In this document: piece by piece, positions 35,882-44,700 of the stretch
Numbering within the stretch: the stretch's first letter is position 1
Layout: every line of letters begins with the position of its first letter
Assembly (NCBI RefSeq): GCF_000473085.1
Contig: NZ_AXBA01000028.1
Location: 1 to 64,000 of the forward strand
Direction: 5' to 3'
DNA: 64,000 nt
From: Azorhizobium doebereinerae UFLA1-100
Lineage (GTDB): Bacteria > Pseudomonadota > Alphaproteobacteria > Rhizobiales > Xanthobacteraceae
Made by a program: the position numbers and the translations under genes
The notes under the pieces: model-generated
Databases searched by the model: none
What the model was told of the DNA's origin: nothing
Seen by the model: the letters and a program-made list of their open reading frames with translations, nothing else

Positions 35882-37114
35882 TCAGATCAGGGGATTCCAG
35901 CCGGTCTTCAGCAGCCCCGCCTGGTCGATGCCGAAGATGTCCGCCAACCAGTCGGCAAGGATTTCCTGGCCCATGGTGGGGTTGTCGTGCTGGCAGTGCT
36001 CGGCGCCGGTCTCCTCCGGATCGACGATGCGGAAGGTGACGTTGACGCCGTGCTTTGCCGCATAGTCCCGGGTCTGCGTCGCCGCGCTCACGGTCAGCAC
36101 GTCATAGCCGCCGTGCAGGATGAGGTAGGGGCAGCGCATGTGCTGCAAGTGGCCGTCGAGCGTGAAGGCCTTCGCCGTCTCCATGGCCGCGGCCATGGTG
36201 GGCGCGCCCATCACCCACTTGATGTGCATGGCGAGGCCGAAGTCCTCGCCCTTGCCGCCCCACATGTCGTGCACGTCCCAGATCGCCCCGTGCGAGATGA
36301 CGGCGGCGAGGCGGTGCTCGTAGCAGCCGGCGCGCGCGGCGTAATAGCCGCCGAGCGAGGAGCCGCACACGGCGATGCGGGCGGGGTCCACGTCGTCGCG
36401 GGTGAGCAGCCAGTCAATGCACTTGCCGATGGCCACCTCGGTGTCGGGCCGCGCCACCACGCCGTGGCGGCGCAGCGTGCCGCCCTGGCCGGGGCCGTCG
36501 ATCATCAGCACACTGATGCCCCGTTGCAGGGCGCCGTGCGCCTGCATGAACCACATCTCGTCCTTGATGCTGTCGAGCCCGCCCATGCAGATCAGCACCG
36601 GCATCTTCTCGCCGGGGAACGGGGCGCGGACGAAATAGCCGCAGATCGGCTTGCCGTCCTCATAGGGAATGTCCACCGCGACGCCGGGCGGGTTGAGGTG
36701 GGAGAGGAAGGCCTGCGAGCAGGCTTCCATCAGCTCGAAGGTCGGCAGGCGGCGCGGGTCGTCCGGCTCCAGGTGGAACTCGGCCTGCCGGTAGTAGTCG
36801 GCGGCGCGCAGCATGCAGTTCATGGCGGTGCGGATATGGCCCGCCTGCTCTTCCGCCAGAGCGCGCGTCCGGTTGCGCTCGGCGATGCGCATCCACTCCG
36901 CATGCCAGCTCTCCAGGTCGCCGGGGATCATGCGGGCGGCGGCCTGGAACACCTCGGAGACCGCGCCGCCGCCCTCCTGCGTCTCGCCGAGGCCGCGGCG
37001 GAACTGGTAGGCGAGCCAGGGATGCTCGGGCCAGTGGTGCCAGCCATAGGGCTCGTAATGGGGCAGCCGGTTCTGCGTGATCTGCTCGATGGCGCTGTCG
37101 ATCACAGTCCCCAT
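35882..37114 (-). CDS. Alpha/beta hydrolase, 2,6-dihydroxypseudooxynicotine-hydrolase-like
   Basis: This 410-residue protein has an alpha-helical N-terminal cap of about 150 residues (RNRTRALAEEQAGHIRTAM, RAADYYRQAEF) followed by an alpha/beta hydrolase core. The nucleophile Ser is in VCGSSLGGYYAAR, with GPGQGGT and a late Asp in LILHGGYDVLTV and His in GAEHCQHDN. This architecture matches the 2,6-dihydroxypseudooxynicotine hydrolase group, which cleaves a C-C bond next to a pyridine ring in nicotine degradation. It is the first gene of the operon, preceded by the GntR-type operators. A heterocyclic or acyl-conjugated substrate is therefore plausible but unproven. Confidence 0.8.
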   Translation of the reverse strand: MGTVIDSAIEQITQNRLPHYEPYGWHHWPEHPWLAYQFRRGLGETQEGGGAVSEVFQAAARMIPGDLESWHAEWMRIAERNRTRALAEEQAGHIRTAMNCMLRAADYYRQAEFHLEPDDPRRLPTFELMEACSQAFLSHLNPPGVAVDIPYEDGKPICGYFVRAPFPGEKMPVLICMGGLDSIKDEMWFMQAHGALQRGISVLMIDGPGQGGTLRRHGVVARPDTEVAIGKCIDWLLTRDDVDPARIAVCGSSLGGYYAARAGCYEHRLAAVISHGAIWDVHDMWGGKGEDFGLAMHIKWVMGAPTMAAAMETAKAFTLDGHLQHMRCPYLILHGGYDVLTVSAATQTRDYAAKHGVNVTFRIVDPEETGAEHCQHDNPTMGQEILADWLADIFGIDQAGLLKTGWNPLI

Positions 37115-37157
37115 GGCACCGCCCTTTCAAACGCATGCAATCCGAATGCCTCAAACT

Positions 37158-37199
37158 TTGAATACAATTTGTCTCCGGTCAAGAAACAATGTATACATT
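37158..37199. promoter_or_regulatory. Candidate FCD-GntR operators in the divergent promoter region
   Basis: AATGTATACATT at 37188-37199 is a perfect 12-base palindrome, and TTGAATACAA at 37158-37167 matches the FCD-family style site TTGTATACAA with one change. Both lie 40-90 bases before the operon start at 37114 and upstream of the gntR gene at 37378. A weaker TTGTATGCTT lies at 37312-37321. On the minus strand TTGTTT and TGTATT 17 bases apart could form the operon promoter, overlapped by these sites, which suggests repression. Confidence 0.5.
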
Positions 37200-37377
37200 T
37201 TTTGCTGCAATTCACGCCGCACCTTGCCCGCATTTTAAGCGGCGGTCCGCGTGGCGGACAGGATTGTCAAAGCATTTGCGCGGTCCCGCACCGGCGCTCC
37301 TATGGCACGAATTGTATGCTTGCCGCCGACCCGTCCCGGCGGGTAGGGTCGGGCAAAGTTCCATCTCGTGAAAGCGC

Positions 37378-38103
37378 ATGGCCGATATCATCCTCGACCC
37401 CATCGAGCCGCCCCGGTCCGGCACCGCGACCCGCTCGCTGTCCGTCACCGACCGCATCCGCGCCTCAGTCCTGTCCGGCGACCTGGAGCCCGGCGCCAAG
37501 CTGCACGAGGTGCGCCTGTCGGAGACGCTCGGCGTCTCCCGCACGCCGGTGCGCTCGGCGCTGCAGTCGCTGGCCAGCGAGGGGCTGCTGGAATACGCGC
37601 CCAACCGGGGCTATTCGGTGCGCCGCTTCCGCACCTCGGAGATCGTGGACGCCTACGAGATCCGCGCCATGCTGGAATCGCTGGCCGCCCGCTTCGCCGC
37701 CGAGCGCGGCCTCTCCGACGCGGAGCGCGCCGCCATCGAGCGGGCGCTGGAGGATGGCGACCAGATCCTGGCGCGGGACGAACTGGGCGAGGAGGAGCGC
37801 ATCGCCTACGGCACGGTGAACTTCATCTTCCACGACACCATCCACACCGCCGCCCGCTGCCGGATGCTGGGCGACATGGTGCGGCTGTGCCAGAGCGTGC
37901 CGCAATCCTCCCACCGCAACGTGGTGTCGTTCGACCATCTGGACGTGCGGCGGCGGCACGACGACCACCACCGCATCTATGACGCCATCCTGCTGTGCGA
38001 TGCCTATCGCGCGGAAATGCTCATGCGCGAGCATGTGGCGAGCGTGAAGACCAGCCTGGTGCGCGCCCTCTCCGGCCGCCCCTCGCCCCGCCGCGGCCGC
38101 TGA
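37378..38103 (+). CDS. GntR/FadR (FCD) family transcriptional regulator
   Basis: This 241-residue regulator has an N-terminal GntR winged helix (about residues 20-85, with KLHEVRLSETLGVSRTPVRSAL shown in part) and a C-terminal all-helical FCD ligand domain (about 95-225). Metal-ligand residues are in the usual places (NFIFHDTIHTAA, DDHHRIYDAI, LMREHV). FCD members bind carboxylates. It is transcribed away from the 13-gene operon across 263 bases containing palindromic sites, so it very likely controls the operon and itself. A convergent hairpin follows its stop. Confidence 0.9.
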   Translation: MADIILDPIEPPRSGTATRSLSVTDRIRASVLSGDLEPGAKLHEVRLSETLGVSRTPVRSALQSLASEGLLEYAPNRGYSVRRFRTSEIVDAYEIRAMLESLAARFAAERGLSDAERAAIERALEDGDQILARDELGEEERIAYGTVNFIFHDTIHTAARCRMLGDMVRLCQSVPQSSHRNVVSFDHLDVRRRHDDHHRIYDAILLCDAYRAEMLMREHVASVKTSLVRALSGRPSPRRGR

Positions 38104-38123
38104 GCGCCCCCGCCTGAACGAAA

Positions 38124-38152
38124 ACACCCGGCGCGCAGGGCGGGCCGGGTGT
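38124..38152 (-). terminator. Rho-independent terminator, best for the leftward DUF2778 gene
   Basis: ACACCCGGC (38124-38132) and GCCGGGTGT (38144-38152) form a 9-bp stem with an 11-base loop. On the minus strand the stem is followed by TTTTCGTT, fitting an intrinsic terminator for the gene ending at 38195. It may also stop the rightward gntR transcript. Confidence 0.7.
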
Positions 38153-38194
38153 CTCGGAAACGGGATTGGAAGCCGGCGGCGCGCCGCCGGAGGC

Positions 38195-39304
38195 TCAGCG
38201 CCCGGAGGCCTGCGACAGCCAGGCCAGGATCGGGTTGGACGGCTCGGGCTTGCTGGGCAGGCTCGTCACCACCACCAGCCGGTTGATCTCGCCGCGCTTG
38301 AAGGCGGTGAGGAACTTCGGATAGTCGCGGAACGAGACGCAGCCGTTGGAATCGCCGCGCGGGCCGAGCATGTAGGTGTGCGCCAGCATGCCGTCGCGGC
38401 CGAACATGTTGCCGCCGCCCACCGGGTTGAGGCGGATCGCCTCCACGCCGTGGAACAGGCTCTCGCGCATCTTCATCTCATAGACGTTGGGCGGGGTCGG
38501 GCCGACCATCTTCTTATGCACGAAGCGCGGGTCGTCGAACATGTCGCCATAGCCGGAGTGCGCCTCCAGCTTCTCGCCGTTCGGCATGTAGACCACGCGG
38601 GCCTTGATGTCATAGAGCGCGAACTTGTCGCTCGGGCCCGGCAGCATGGATTCGGCGGCTGGCGTGGGCGCCGCCGGCGGCGGGGTGCGCGCCGGCTCGG
38701 GCTCCTGCATGCGCTCGGCGGGCTCGACCGCCGCGAGCTGCTGGCGGCCGGCGAGCAGCGGATTGCGGGTCGGCAGCGGCGGCGCGACCAGTTGGGCGTT
38801 CAGCGCGCGCATCTCGGCGCGGTCGGCGGCCTCGCTCTGCGGCGCGCGGGCGGCGAACAAAGGATTGGCGGACGGCAGCGGCATCACCCGCACCGATTCG
38901 ACCGCCGGCGCCGGCTCGGGCAGGGCGCTGGCGACCACGGTCTGGCGGCCGAGGAAGGCGGTGGGCTCGCCGGGCACGGAAGGGGCGAACATCCAGTCGC
39001 GCCCGTCGGCCACGGTGCCGGAGGAGGGAATCGCCTCGACCCGGCCGGCGCTGTGGGCGCGCGAGATGCGGATGGCATCGGGCGGATCGATAAGGGCGGT
39101 CTGCGACGCCTCGCGCCCGGCCGGCGCGGAGGCCGGAGCGGTGGAGCTGCGCCCGCCGCCGATGGCCACCATCAGCACGGCCGCGGCAATGGCGCCGAAC
39201 CCGATGACGATACCGCCCTTGAGCAGAGGCTGGAACTTGGCCGTGGTCGCAAGAGGCGCCTCGAAGGGGGCCTCGTCGTCATCCATCCAGGCCATATAGG
39301 TCAT
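38195..39304 (-). CDS. DUF2778 (Tlde1-like) L,D-transpeptidase-type envelope protein
   Basis: This 369-residue single-pass membrane protein has a cytoplasmic lead of about 28 residues, one membrane helix (about 29-50), and a Pro/Ala-rich linker of about 200 residues. The linker contains two near-copies of a PLPxxNPLxAxR motif (PLPSANPLFAARAPQ and PLPTRNPLLAGRQQ). A C-terminal DUF2778 domain follows, with His309 and Cys322 in HTYMLGPRGDSNGCVSF, the His-Cys pair expected of an L,D-transpeptidase-like fold. It probably acts on peptidoglycan peptides in the periplasm. There is no secretion-system context, so it is unlikely to be a toxin. ATGs at 39304 and 39295 are both possible. Confidence 0.78.
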   Translation of the reverse strand: MTYMAWMDDDEAPFEAPLATTAKFQPLLKGGIVIGFGAIAAAVLMVAIGGGRSSTAPASAPAGREASQTALIDPPDAIRISRAHSAGRVEAIPSSGTVADGRDWMFAPSVPGEPTAFLGRQTVVASALPEPAPAVESVRVMPLPSANPLFAARAPQSEAADRAEMRALNAQLVAPPLPTRNPLLAGRQQLAAVEPAERMQEPEPARTPPPAAPTPAAESMLPGPSDKFALYDIKARVVYMPNGEKLEAHSGYGDMFDDPRFVHKKMVGPTPPNVYEMKMRESLFHGVEAIRLNPVGGGNMFGRDGMLAHTYMLGPRGDSNGCVSFRDYPKFLTAFKRGEINRLVVVTSLPSKPEPSNPILAWLSQASGR

Positions 39305-39757
39305 GATGCGCGCTACTCGACTGATTGAAGGCCGGACTTCAGGCGGGCCGTCGCCTGCCTCATCGGCCAAGCGACACCCTGCGTCATCCGTACCTACGCC
39401 AGGATTGGGATATTTCCCTTGATCCAGCCCCCATTGAGCATGGATCGCGGTAAATAAATCGAAAACCCCCACGCCCCGTCGGAACTCACCCTTGCTCCCG
39501 CCGGTTTACATCTTGCCGGACCTTATGCCCCGGCAGGCTGTCCTGCGGCTTGCACGGGCATGCTACAGGACTGATGCGGCTTGGTTAACCCTCTTTTTTC
39601 ATCCCGCTCATGACCATGCCCACACGGCGGGAATATGGTGCCTGTGCCGTATGTTGGGGGTGAGGGCCTGGTCCGCATCGCCCTGCGGCCGGATGCCGCC
39701 GCCGTTGCGGCACCCGGCGCATGAGGCCTGCCCCCGCCCCGTCCCGCCGCGCTTTCC
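39305..39757. other. 453-base spacer without a supported gene
   Basis: This region lies upstream of the DUF2778 gene and downstream of the IalB-family gene. It contains a short A+T-rich stretch (GGTTAACCCTCTTTTTTC, 39583-39600) that may hold a promoter or a T-run. I see no convincing hairpin before it, no RNA gene, and no open frame with family resemblance. The base composition is slightly less GC-rich than the flanking genes. Confidence 0.4.
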
Positions 39758-40411
39758 TCAGCCCTTGTCGCGGGCGGCGAGCGCCGCAGCGAGGCCCTTG
39801 AACGAGATGTCGAGCGCCACCGGCTGCTGGTTGCGGTCGAGGAATTCCAGCTTGCCCGGCCCGGCGGCGGTGCCCAGTTCCGCCACGTCCTCGGCGCTCA
39901 GTTCCACGTCGGCGATGCAGGCGCGGATGCAGAACTTGTACTGCGCGGCCACGGTCCGCGCCTTCTCGCCATAGACGAAGCGGATGCCGGTGGGCAGCCA
40001 CACGCCCACGGGCAACTGCACCACGAGGCGCATGGGCGCCTCCTTGGTCAGGCGGCCGAACACCACCTGCGCCGACAGCCCCTGCTGCGGATTACCGATC
40101 TGGAGCGTCTGGGCCGCCTCGCACACCTTGGCGCCGCCGACCACGTCGGAACGCTCGCAGCGCACCACCCAGTCGTCATAGGTGGCGGTGGTACGGGTCG
40201 GGCCGCTGTCCTCCTGGCCGAGCGCGGGGCCGGGCGCGGCCGGCTTCGGCGCGGCCGGTGCGGCAGCGGGCTTCTTCGCCGCCGGGGCCGTCGCCGGCGC
40301 GGCGGTCTGGGCGAACGCCGCCGGGGCGGAGGCGAGCCCCAGGGTCAGCGCGGCGGCGAGCAGGCCGAGCCGCCGCGACCGGCGCTCCGCAGCGAAACAG
40401 GAAAAAGACAT
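39758..40411 (-). CDS. Invasion associated locus B (IalB) family protein
   Basis: This 217-residue exported protein has a signal peptide ending near AAFAQ, followed by an Ala/Pro/Lys-rich linker (about residues 36-65) and an IalB domain with YDDWVVRCERS, VCEAAQTL, VQLPVGVWLPTGIRF and a cysteine pair in YKFCIRACIAD. Two likely disulfides suggest a periplasmic fold. The family is widespread in free-living alphaproteobacteria, and the name from Bartonella does not imply virulence. Function is unknown, with envelope stress or uptake roles only suggested. It diverges from the flavin reductase gene. Confidence 0.85.
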   Translation of the reverse strand: MSFSCFAAERRSRRLGLLAAALTLGLASAPAAFAQTAAPATAPAAKKPAAAPAAPKPAAPGPALGQEDSGPTRTTATYDDWVVRCERSDVVGGAKVCEAAQTLQIGNPQQGLSAQVVFGRLTKEAPMRLVVQLPVGVWLPTGIRFVYGEKARTVAAQYKFCIRACIADVELSAEDVAELGTAAGPGKLEFLDRNQQPVALDISFKGLAAALAARDKG

Positions 40412-40689
40412 CGAGACCCCCGCAATGCGTCGAACCGCATCCTGATAGCGCCGCGCTCCGGCACTGCCAATCACCCATAAGCGTCCTGCCGTCCGGGCAC
40501 ACCGTCCATGTGCGATTCGGCCGGGCGAAAACCGGGCCGGACGGGGGACGGAGCATCATCTCGCAAATGCGGAACCGCATGCCTACATTGCCTGTCGTCG
40601 GTCGCGCCTTCGACCGCGCCTGTGATTCGGGACCCTGCGATGCCGTTCCTGCCCCGCCTTTCCGTTATCTCCATCTCCGGGGCCGCCTC

Positions 40690-41202
40690 GTGAACCTCCA
40701 GGCCGAGCCGCCGAACCATGCCCTGACCGACGCCTACCGGGCCGGAATGCGGCGCCTCGCCGGGGCGGTGAGCGTTCTTACCGTGGGTGAGGGGACGAGC
40801 CGCACCGGCCTGACCGCCAGCTCGCTCACCTCGTTTTCCGTGGACCCGCCGACGCTGCTCATCTGCATCAACAAGGGCTCGTCGGTGCGCGGCGAGCTTC
40901 TGGCGCGCGGCGTGTTCGCGGTGAACGTGCTGGCGGCGGGCCAGCAGGAGCTGGCCGAGCGGTTCGCCGGCATGAAGGGCCTGCATGGCGAGGAGCGCTT
41001 CGCGGCGGGCGGCTGGACCCAGCTCGCCACCGGCGCGCCGGTCCTCGACGGGGCGCTGGCCAATTTCGACTGCCGGCTGGACGAGGTGATCGAGCGCCAT
41101 TCGCACATGATCGTGCTCGGCCGCGTGGTGGCCACCCGCCTCGCCGAGGCGGCGGAGCCCCTGCTCTATTGGTCGCGCGGCTTCCGCCAGCTGGATCTCT
41201 GA
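40690..41202 (+). CDS. Flavin reductase domain protein (HpaC-like)
   Basis: This 170-residue protein is a FMN-binding split-barrel flavin reductase, usually the NAD(P)H:flavin partner of a two-component monooxygenase. Visible features are AYRAGMRRLAGAVSVLTV, GLTASSLTSFSVDPPTLLICIN with the flavin-binding segment, GVFAVNVLAAGQQELA, and a final HSHMIVLGRVVATRL. The start is uncertain. GTG at 40690 (VNLQAEPPNHAL) is the most reasonable, and the only nearby in-frame ATG (MRRLAG) is too far in. No monooxygenase is adjacent. It converges on trxA. Confidence 0.8.
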   Translation: MNLQAEPPNHALTDAYRAGMRRLAGAVSVLTVGEGTSRTGLTASSLTSFSVDPPTLLICINKGSSVRGELLARGVFAVNVLAAGQQELAERFAGMKGLHGEERFAAGGWTQLATGAPVLDGALANFDCRLDEVIERHSHMIVLGRVVATRLAEAAEPLLYWSRGFRQLDL

Positions 41203-41239
41203 CCGCGCCGGCACGCGCCTCGCCAAGACCCCAATAAAA

Positions 41240-41261
41240 AAGGCGGGCCGAAGCCCGCCTT
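41240..41261. terminator. Intrinsic terminator of trxA (bidirectional)
   Basis: AAGGCGGGC (41240-41248) and GCCCGCCTT (41253-41261) form a 9-bp stem. On the minus strand the loop is TTCG and the stem is followed by a run of T with one A, a textbook terminator for trxA. On the plus strand it ends the flavin reductase gene with a weaker tail. Confidence 0.85.
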
Positions 41262-41286
41262 GTTGCCGTCCGCCGGAACCCCGCGC

Positions 41287-41607
41287 TCAGGCGGCGGTGT
41301 TGATCCAGCTCGCCAGCTTCGCCTTGGCGGCGGCGCCCACCTGGCGGGAGGCGATCTTGCCGTCCTTGAACAGCAGCAGGGTCGGGATCGACATGATGCC
41401 GTACTTGGACGCCGTCACCGGATTCTCGTCCACGTTCAGCTTCACGATCTTCACCTTGCCGCCCAGCTCGCCGGACAGTTCGTCGAGCACCGGGCCCACC
41501 ATGCGGCAGGGGCCGCACCACTCGGCCCAGAAGTCGACGACGACGGGGGTTGCGGAGTTGAGGACATCGGCCTCGAAGCTCTGATCGGACACTTTATCGA
41601 CGGCCAT
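41287..41607 (-). CDS. trxA: Thioredoxin
   Basis: This 106-residue cytoplasmic thioredoxin has the active site WCGPC at residues 30-34, preceded by VVVDFWAE, the cis-proline in SIPTLLLFKDG and the final helix. It reduces protein disulfides using thioredoxin reductase. The ATG at 41607 gives MAVDKVSDQSF, and upstream open sequence is not coding. It follows addA by about 107 bases in the same direction, the common order in Hyphomicrobiales, and ends in a strong terminator. Confidence 0.95.
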   Translation of the reverse strand: MAVDKVSDQSFEADVLNSATPVVVDFWAEWCGPCRMVGPVLDELSGELGGKVKIVKLNVDENPVTASKYGIMSIPTLLLFKDGKIASRQVGAAAKAKLASWINTAA

Positions 41608-41714
41608 TGGGATATACCTCGTGGGGATTTCAGCAGCGATCCACTGGATCTTGGTGCCAAGGTAAGAACCCCCTCCCCTCCCCGTCAAGGCGCGTCACGC
41701 GGGCGTGACGCGGG

Positions 41715-44700
41715 TCAGGCAGGAGCGGCAAGCAGGGCTTCCAGCCTGGCGGCGAGCCGCTCGGCCGGCAGCACGTGCACCAGCGGGCCGCGGGTATAGA
41801 CGAGGTGGGCCTCCAGCGTCCGGCCGGGGAACACCTTGGCCAGCACCGCGCCATAGAGCGCCAACTGGCCCACATAGCCCTCGCCGATATGGTCGAGGGT
41901 GCGGGGCGGAGTGCGGTCGGTCTTGAAGTCGGCCAGCACCAGCCGGTCCCCCAGCACCGCCAGCCGGTCGAGCCGGCCGTTCACGGCCAGCACCCGGCCG
42001 TCCACAGCCATCAGCCGGCCCACCACCGGCACCTCGGCGAGGCTCCCCGGGCCGAACAGGGCGTCGAGCGGGGCATGGGCCAGTACGCCCGTCACCTCGG
42101 CCAGCACGTCGTCGCGCTGCGCATCGGACAGGCCCGCCGCCACATGGTCCAGCAGCCGCAGGCCCGCCGCCGCGCGCTGCCCGGCCGGCAGGGCGCCGAG
42201 CCCGGCCAGCAGGCGGTGCACCAGGTCGCCGCGCACGCGGGGATCGAGAGCATGGGGATCACGCGCAACGGGCGTACTGCCGCCGGCGCCGCCGGAGCGC
42301 GAGGGCCGCAGCGCGCGGGGCGCCGCCACCGGCGCGGGTAGCGGCGCCAGCACGGGCGGTGGGGGCACCGGTGCCTTCGCTTCCGGCGCGAGATCGGTGG
42401 CGGCCGGCTCCAGCGAGCGGCCGGACTTGCGCCAGCGCAGCACCTCGCCTTCCCACCCCTGCGCCGGCACAGTCTCCGCCGCGTCCGCCAAGGCGGCATG
42501 GACGAGGTCGTACCAGCAGCCTGCCGGGCGGGCGTGGGCCTTGTCCTTGGCGGCGGCGCGGGTCTCGGCGCCGCAGACGATCAGGGCGTCCTCGGCGCGG
42601 GTCAGCGCCACGTAGAGCAGGCGGCGGTATTCCTCCAGCTCGCGGGCGGTCAGGGCGGCGCGGGCGGCGGCCAGCGCCGCCGGGTCCTCCGGCTTGCGCG
42701 GCGCCAGCACCGGCACCACCGCGCCGTCCGGCGCCGTCACGCTGAGCAGACCGCCGGCGGTGCGGGCCTTGGGCAGGTCCACCGTGTCCGCCAGGATGAC
42801 GATGGGCGCCTCCAGCCCCTTGGCGCCGTGCACGGTCATGACGCGCACCTCGTCGCGGCCGCTCTCCATGTCGCGCTTGGTCTCGGCGCCGCCGCGCCGC
42901 AGGAAAGCGAGGAAGCCCGGCAGGGTGGCGGGCTCCAGGCTCTCATAGGTGCGGGCCAGCGCCATGAACTCGTCCAGCACGTCCGCCGCCTCCGGGCCGA
43001 GGCGGGCCAGCATGGCGCGGCGGCCGCCGTCGCGGCCCAGCACGCGGGCGTAGAAATCGAACGGCCGCAGCGCCCGCGCCTCCCCGCGCCACAGGCCGAG
43101 CCGGGCGGCGATAGCGCCGTCGCCGTAGGCCGCGAGCGCGTCCTCCAGCCGGCCCACGCGCCGCGGGCACAACGCCAGCAGGTCGTCGTCGGTGAGGCCG
43201 AACAAAGGGCTCTTCAGCACGCTGGCCAAGGCGAGGTCGTCGTCGGGCGAGAGCAGAGCGTCGCCCAGCGCCATCAGGTCCAGGGCGGCGATATGCTGCG
43301 CCACCACCAGGCGGTCGGCGCCAGCCACGTCCACGCCGCCGCCGGCCTCCTTCAGCGCCCGGATCACCGCCTCGAACAGCCGCCCGCGCCGGCGCACCAG
43401 CACCAGCACGTCCGCTGCCCGCATGGGCCGCCCGCCGCGCGCGGGAATGGCGAGGCGCCGCGCGATGCCGTCGCGCACGAAGGCGGCGATGCGTTCGGCG
43501 AGGCGGTTCACCGGGTCGTCGCCCGGCGTCTCGTCGAGCGGCCGGCGCCAGTCGTCCACCTTGGGCCGAGCCAGCGGCGTCACCGTCGGCCACACCTCCA
43601 CCAGGGCCGGCGCGTCGGCGCGGATGGCGGCGTGCGGCGGGGCCACGCTGTCGATGGTGAGGCCGGCGCTCGCCTCGGCGCGGGCGAAGATGGCGTCCAC
43701 CGCCTCCAGCACGCCGGGGGCGGAGCGGAAGGAATGCGGCAGGCGCACCTGGCGGAAGTCCTGCGCCCCGGCGTCGCGGGCGAAGGCGAGGCGCATCTCG
43801 CCGAAGGCGCGCGGGTCGGCGCCCTGGAAGGAGAAGATGGACTGCTTCTCGTCGCCCACCACGAACAGGGTGCGCTTCACCCCCTCGCGGGCGCCCTCGC
43901 CGGCGAAGAAGTCCGAGACCAGGCCGCGCACCACGCGCCACTGGTCGGGGCTGGTGTCCTGCGCCTCGTCCACCAGCACATGGTCGATGCCGCGATCGAG
44001 CTTGTAGTGCACGAAGGACGCCGGCACGCGGCCGAGCAGATCCGCCGTGCGGCCGATCAAATCGTCGAAATCCAGCAGGCCGCGCCCGGCCTTCTCCGCC
44101 TCGTAGCGCTGGCAGGCGGCGGCGCCCAGCGTCAGGGCGGCTTCGGTGCGCTCCAGCGCGCGCACCGCGCGCAACGTCTCGGTCAGCGCCACGAGGCGGT
44201 CGCGCTCGGCCTCCAGATTGGCGGCCAGCTCCGGATAGGCCTCGCGCAGGCCCTTGGTCAGCAGGTCCTTGTCGGAGCGCGGATCGCCGTCCGCCTTGAA
44301 GAAGACGTCGCGATAGGCGGCGAGCCGGACGGCATCGTCGGGCGCGTCCAGCGCCGCCCGAAACGCCGCCGCGCGCTTGCGGTCGTTCACCTTGTCGGAG
44401 GTGAGGAACACCGCCTCGATGTCCGGCCAATGCGCCTGCGGCACCACCACGCTCGCCAGCATCTCGGCCGCGATGCCGGCCGCCGTCGCGCCGGGCGTGA
44501 CGCCGAGCACCGCCGCCACGCGGGCGGCGCGCGCCCGCGCATCCCCGCCCAGCGCCGCGATGGCCGCCCGCGCGCCCACGGCGGCTTCCAGCAGGTCGTC
44601 GATGCCGCCGTCGGACATCTCCTCCATCAGCCGGGTCAGCGCCCGACCGAGCGGGGTGTGCGGGGCGCGCGCCGCCTCCACCACCAGCTCGGCGCGGATG

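Noticed and set aside
39583-39590. GGTTAACC as a CtrA binding site
   Set aside because: CtrA sites need two TTAA-type halves about 7 bases apart; only one is present.
39492-39974. Rightward open frame overlapping the IalB-family gene
   Set aside because: The last half is antisense to a well-supported gene, and the first half has no domain, signal peptide or ribosome binding site.
39758-40411. Virulence role from the name invasion associated locus B
   Set aside because: The family is widespread in free-living alphaproteobacteria and nothing else in the window suggests pathogenicity.
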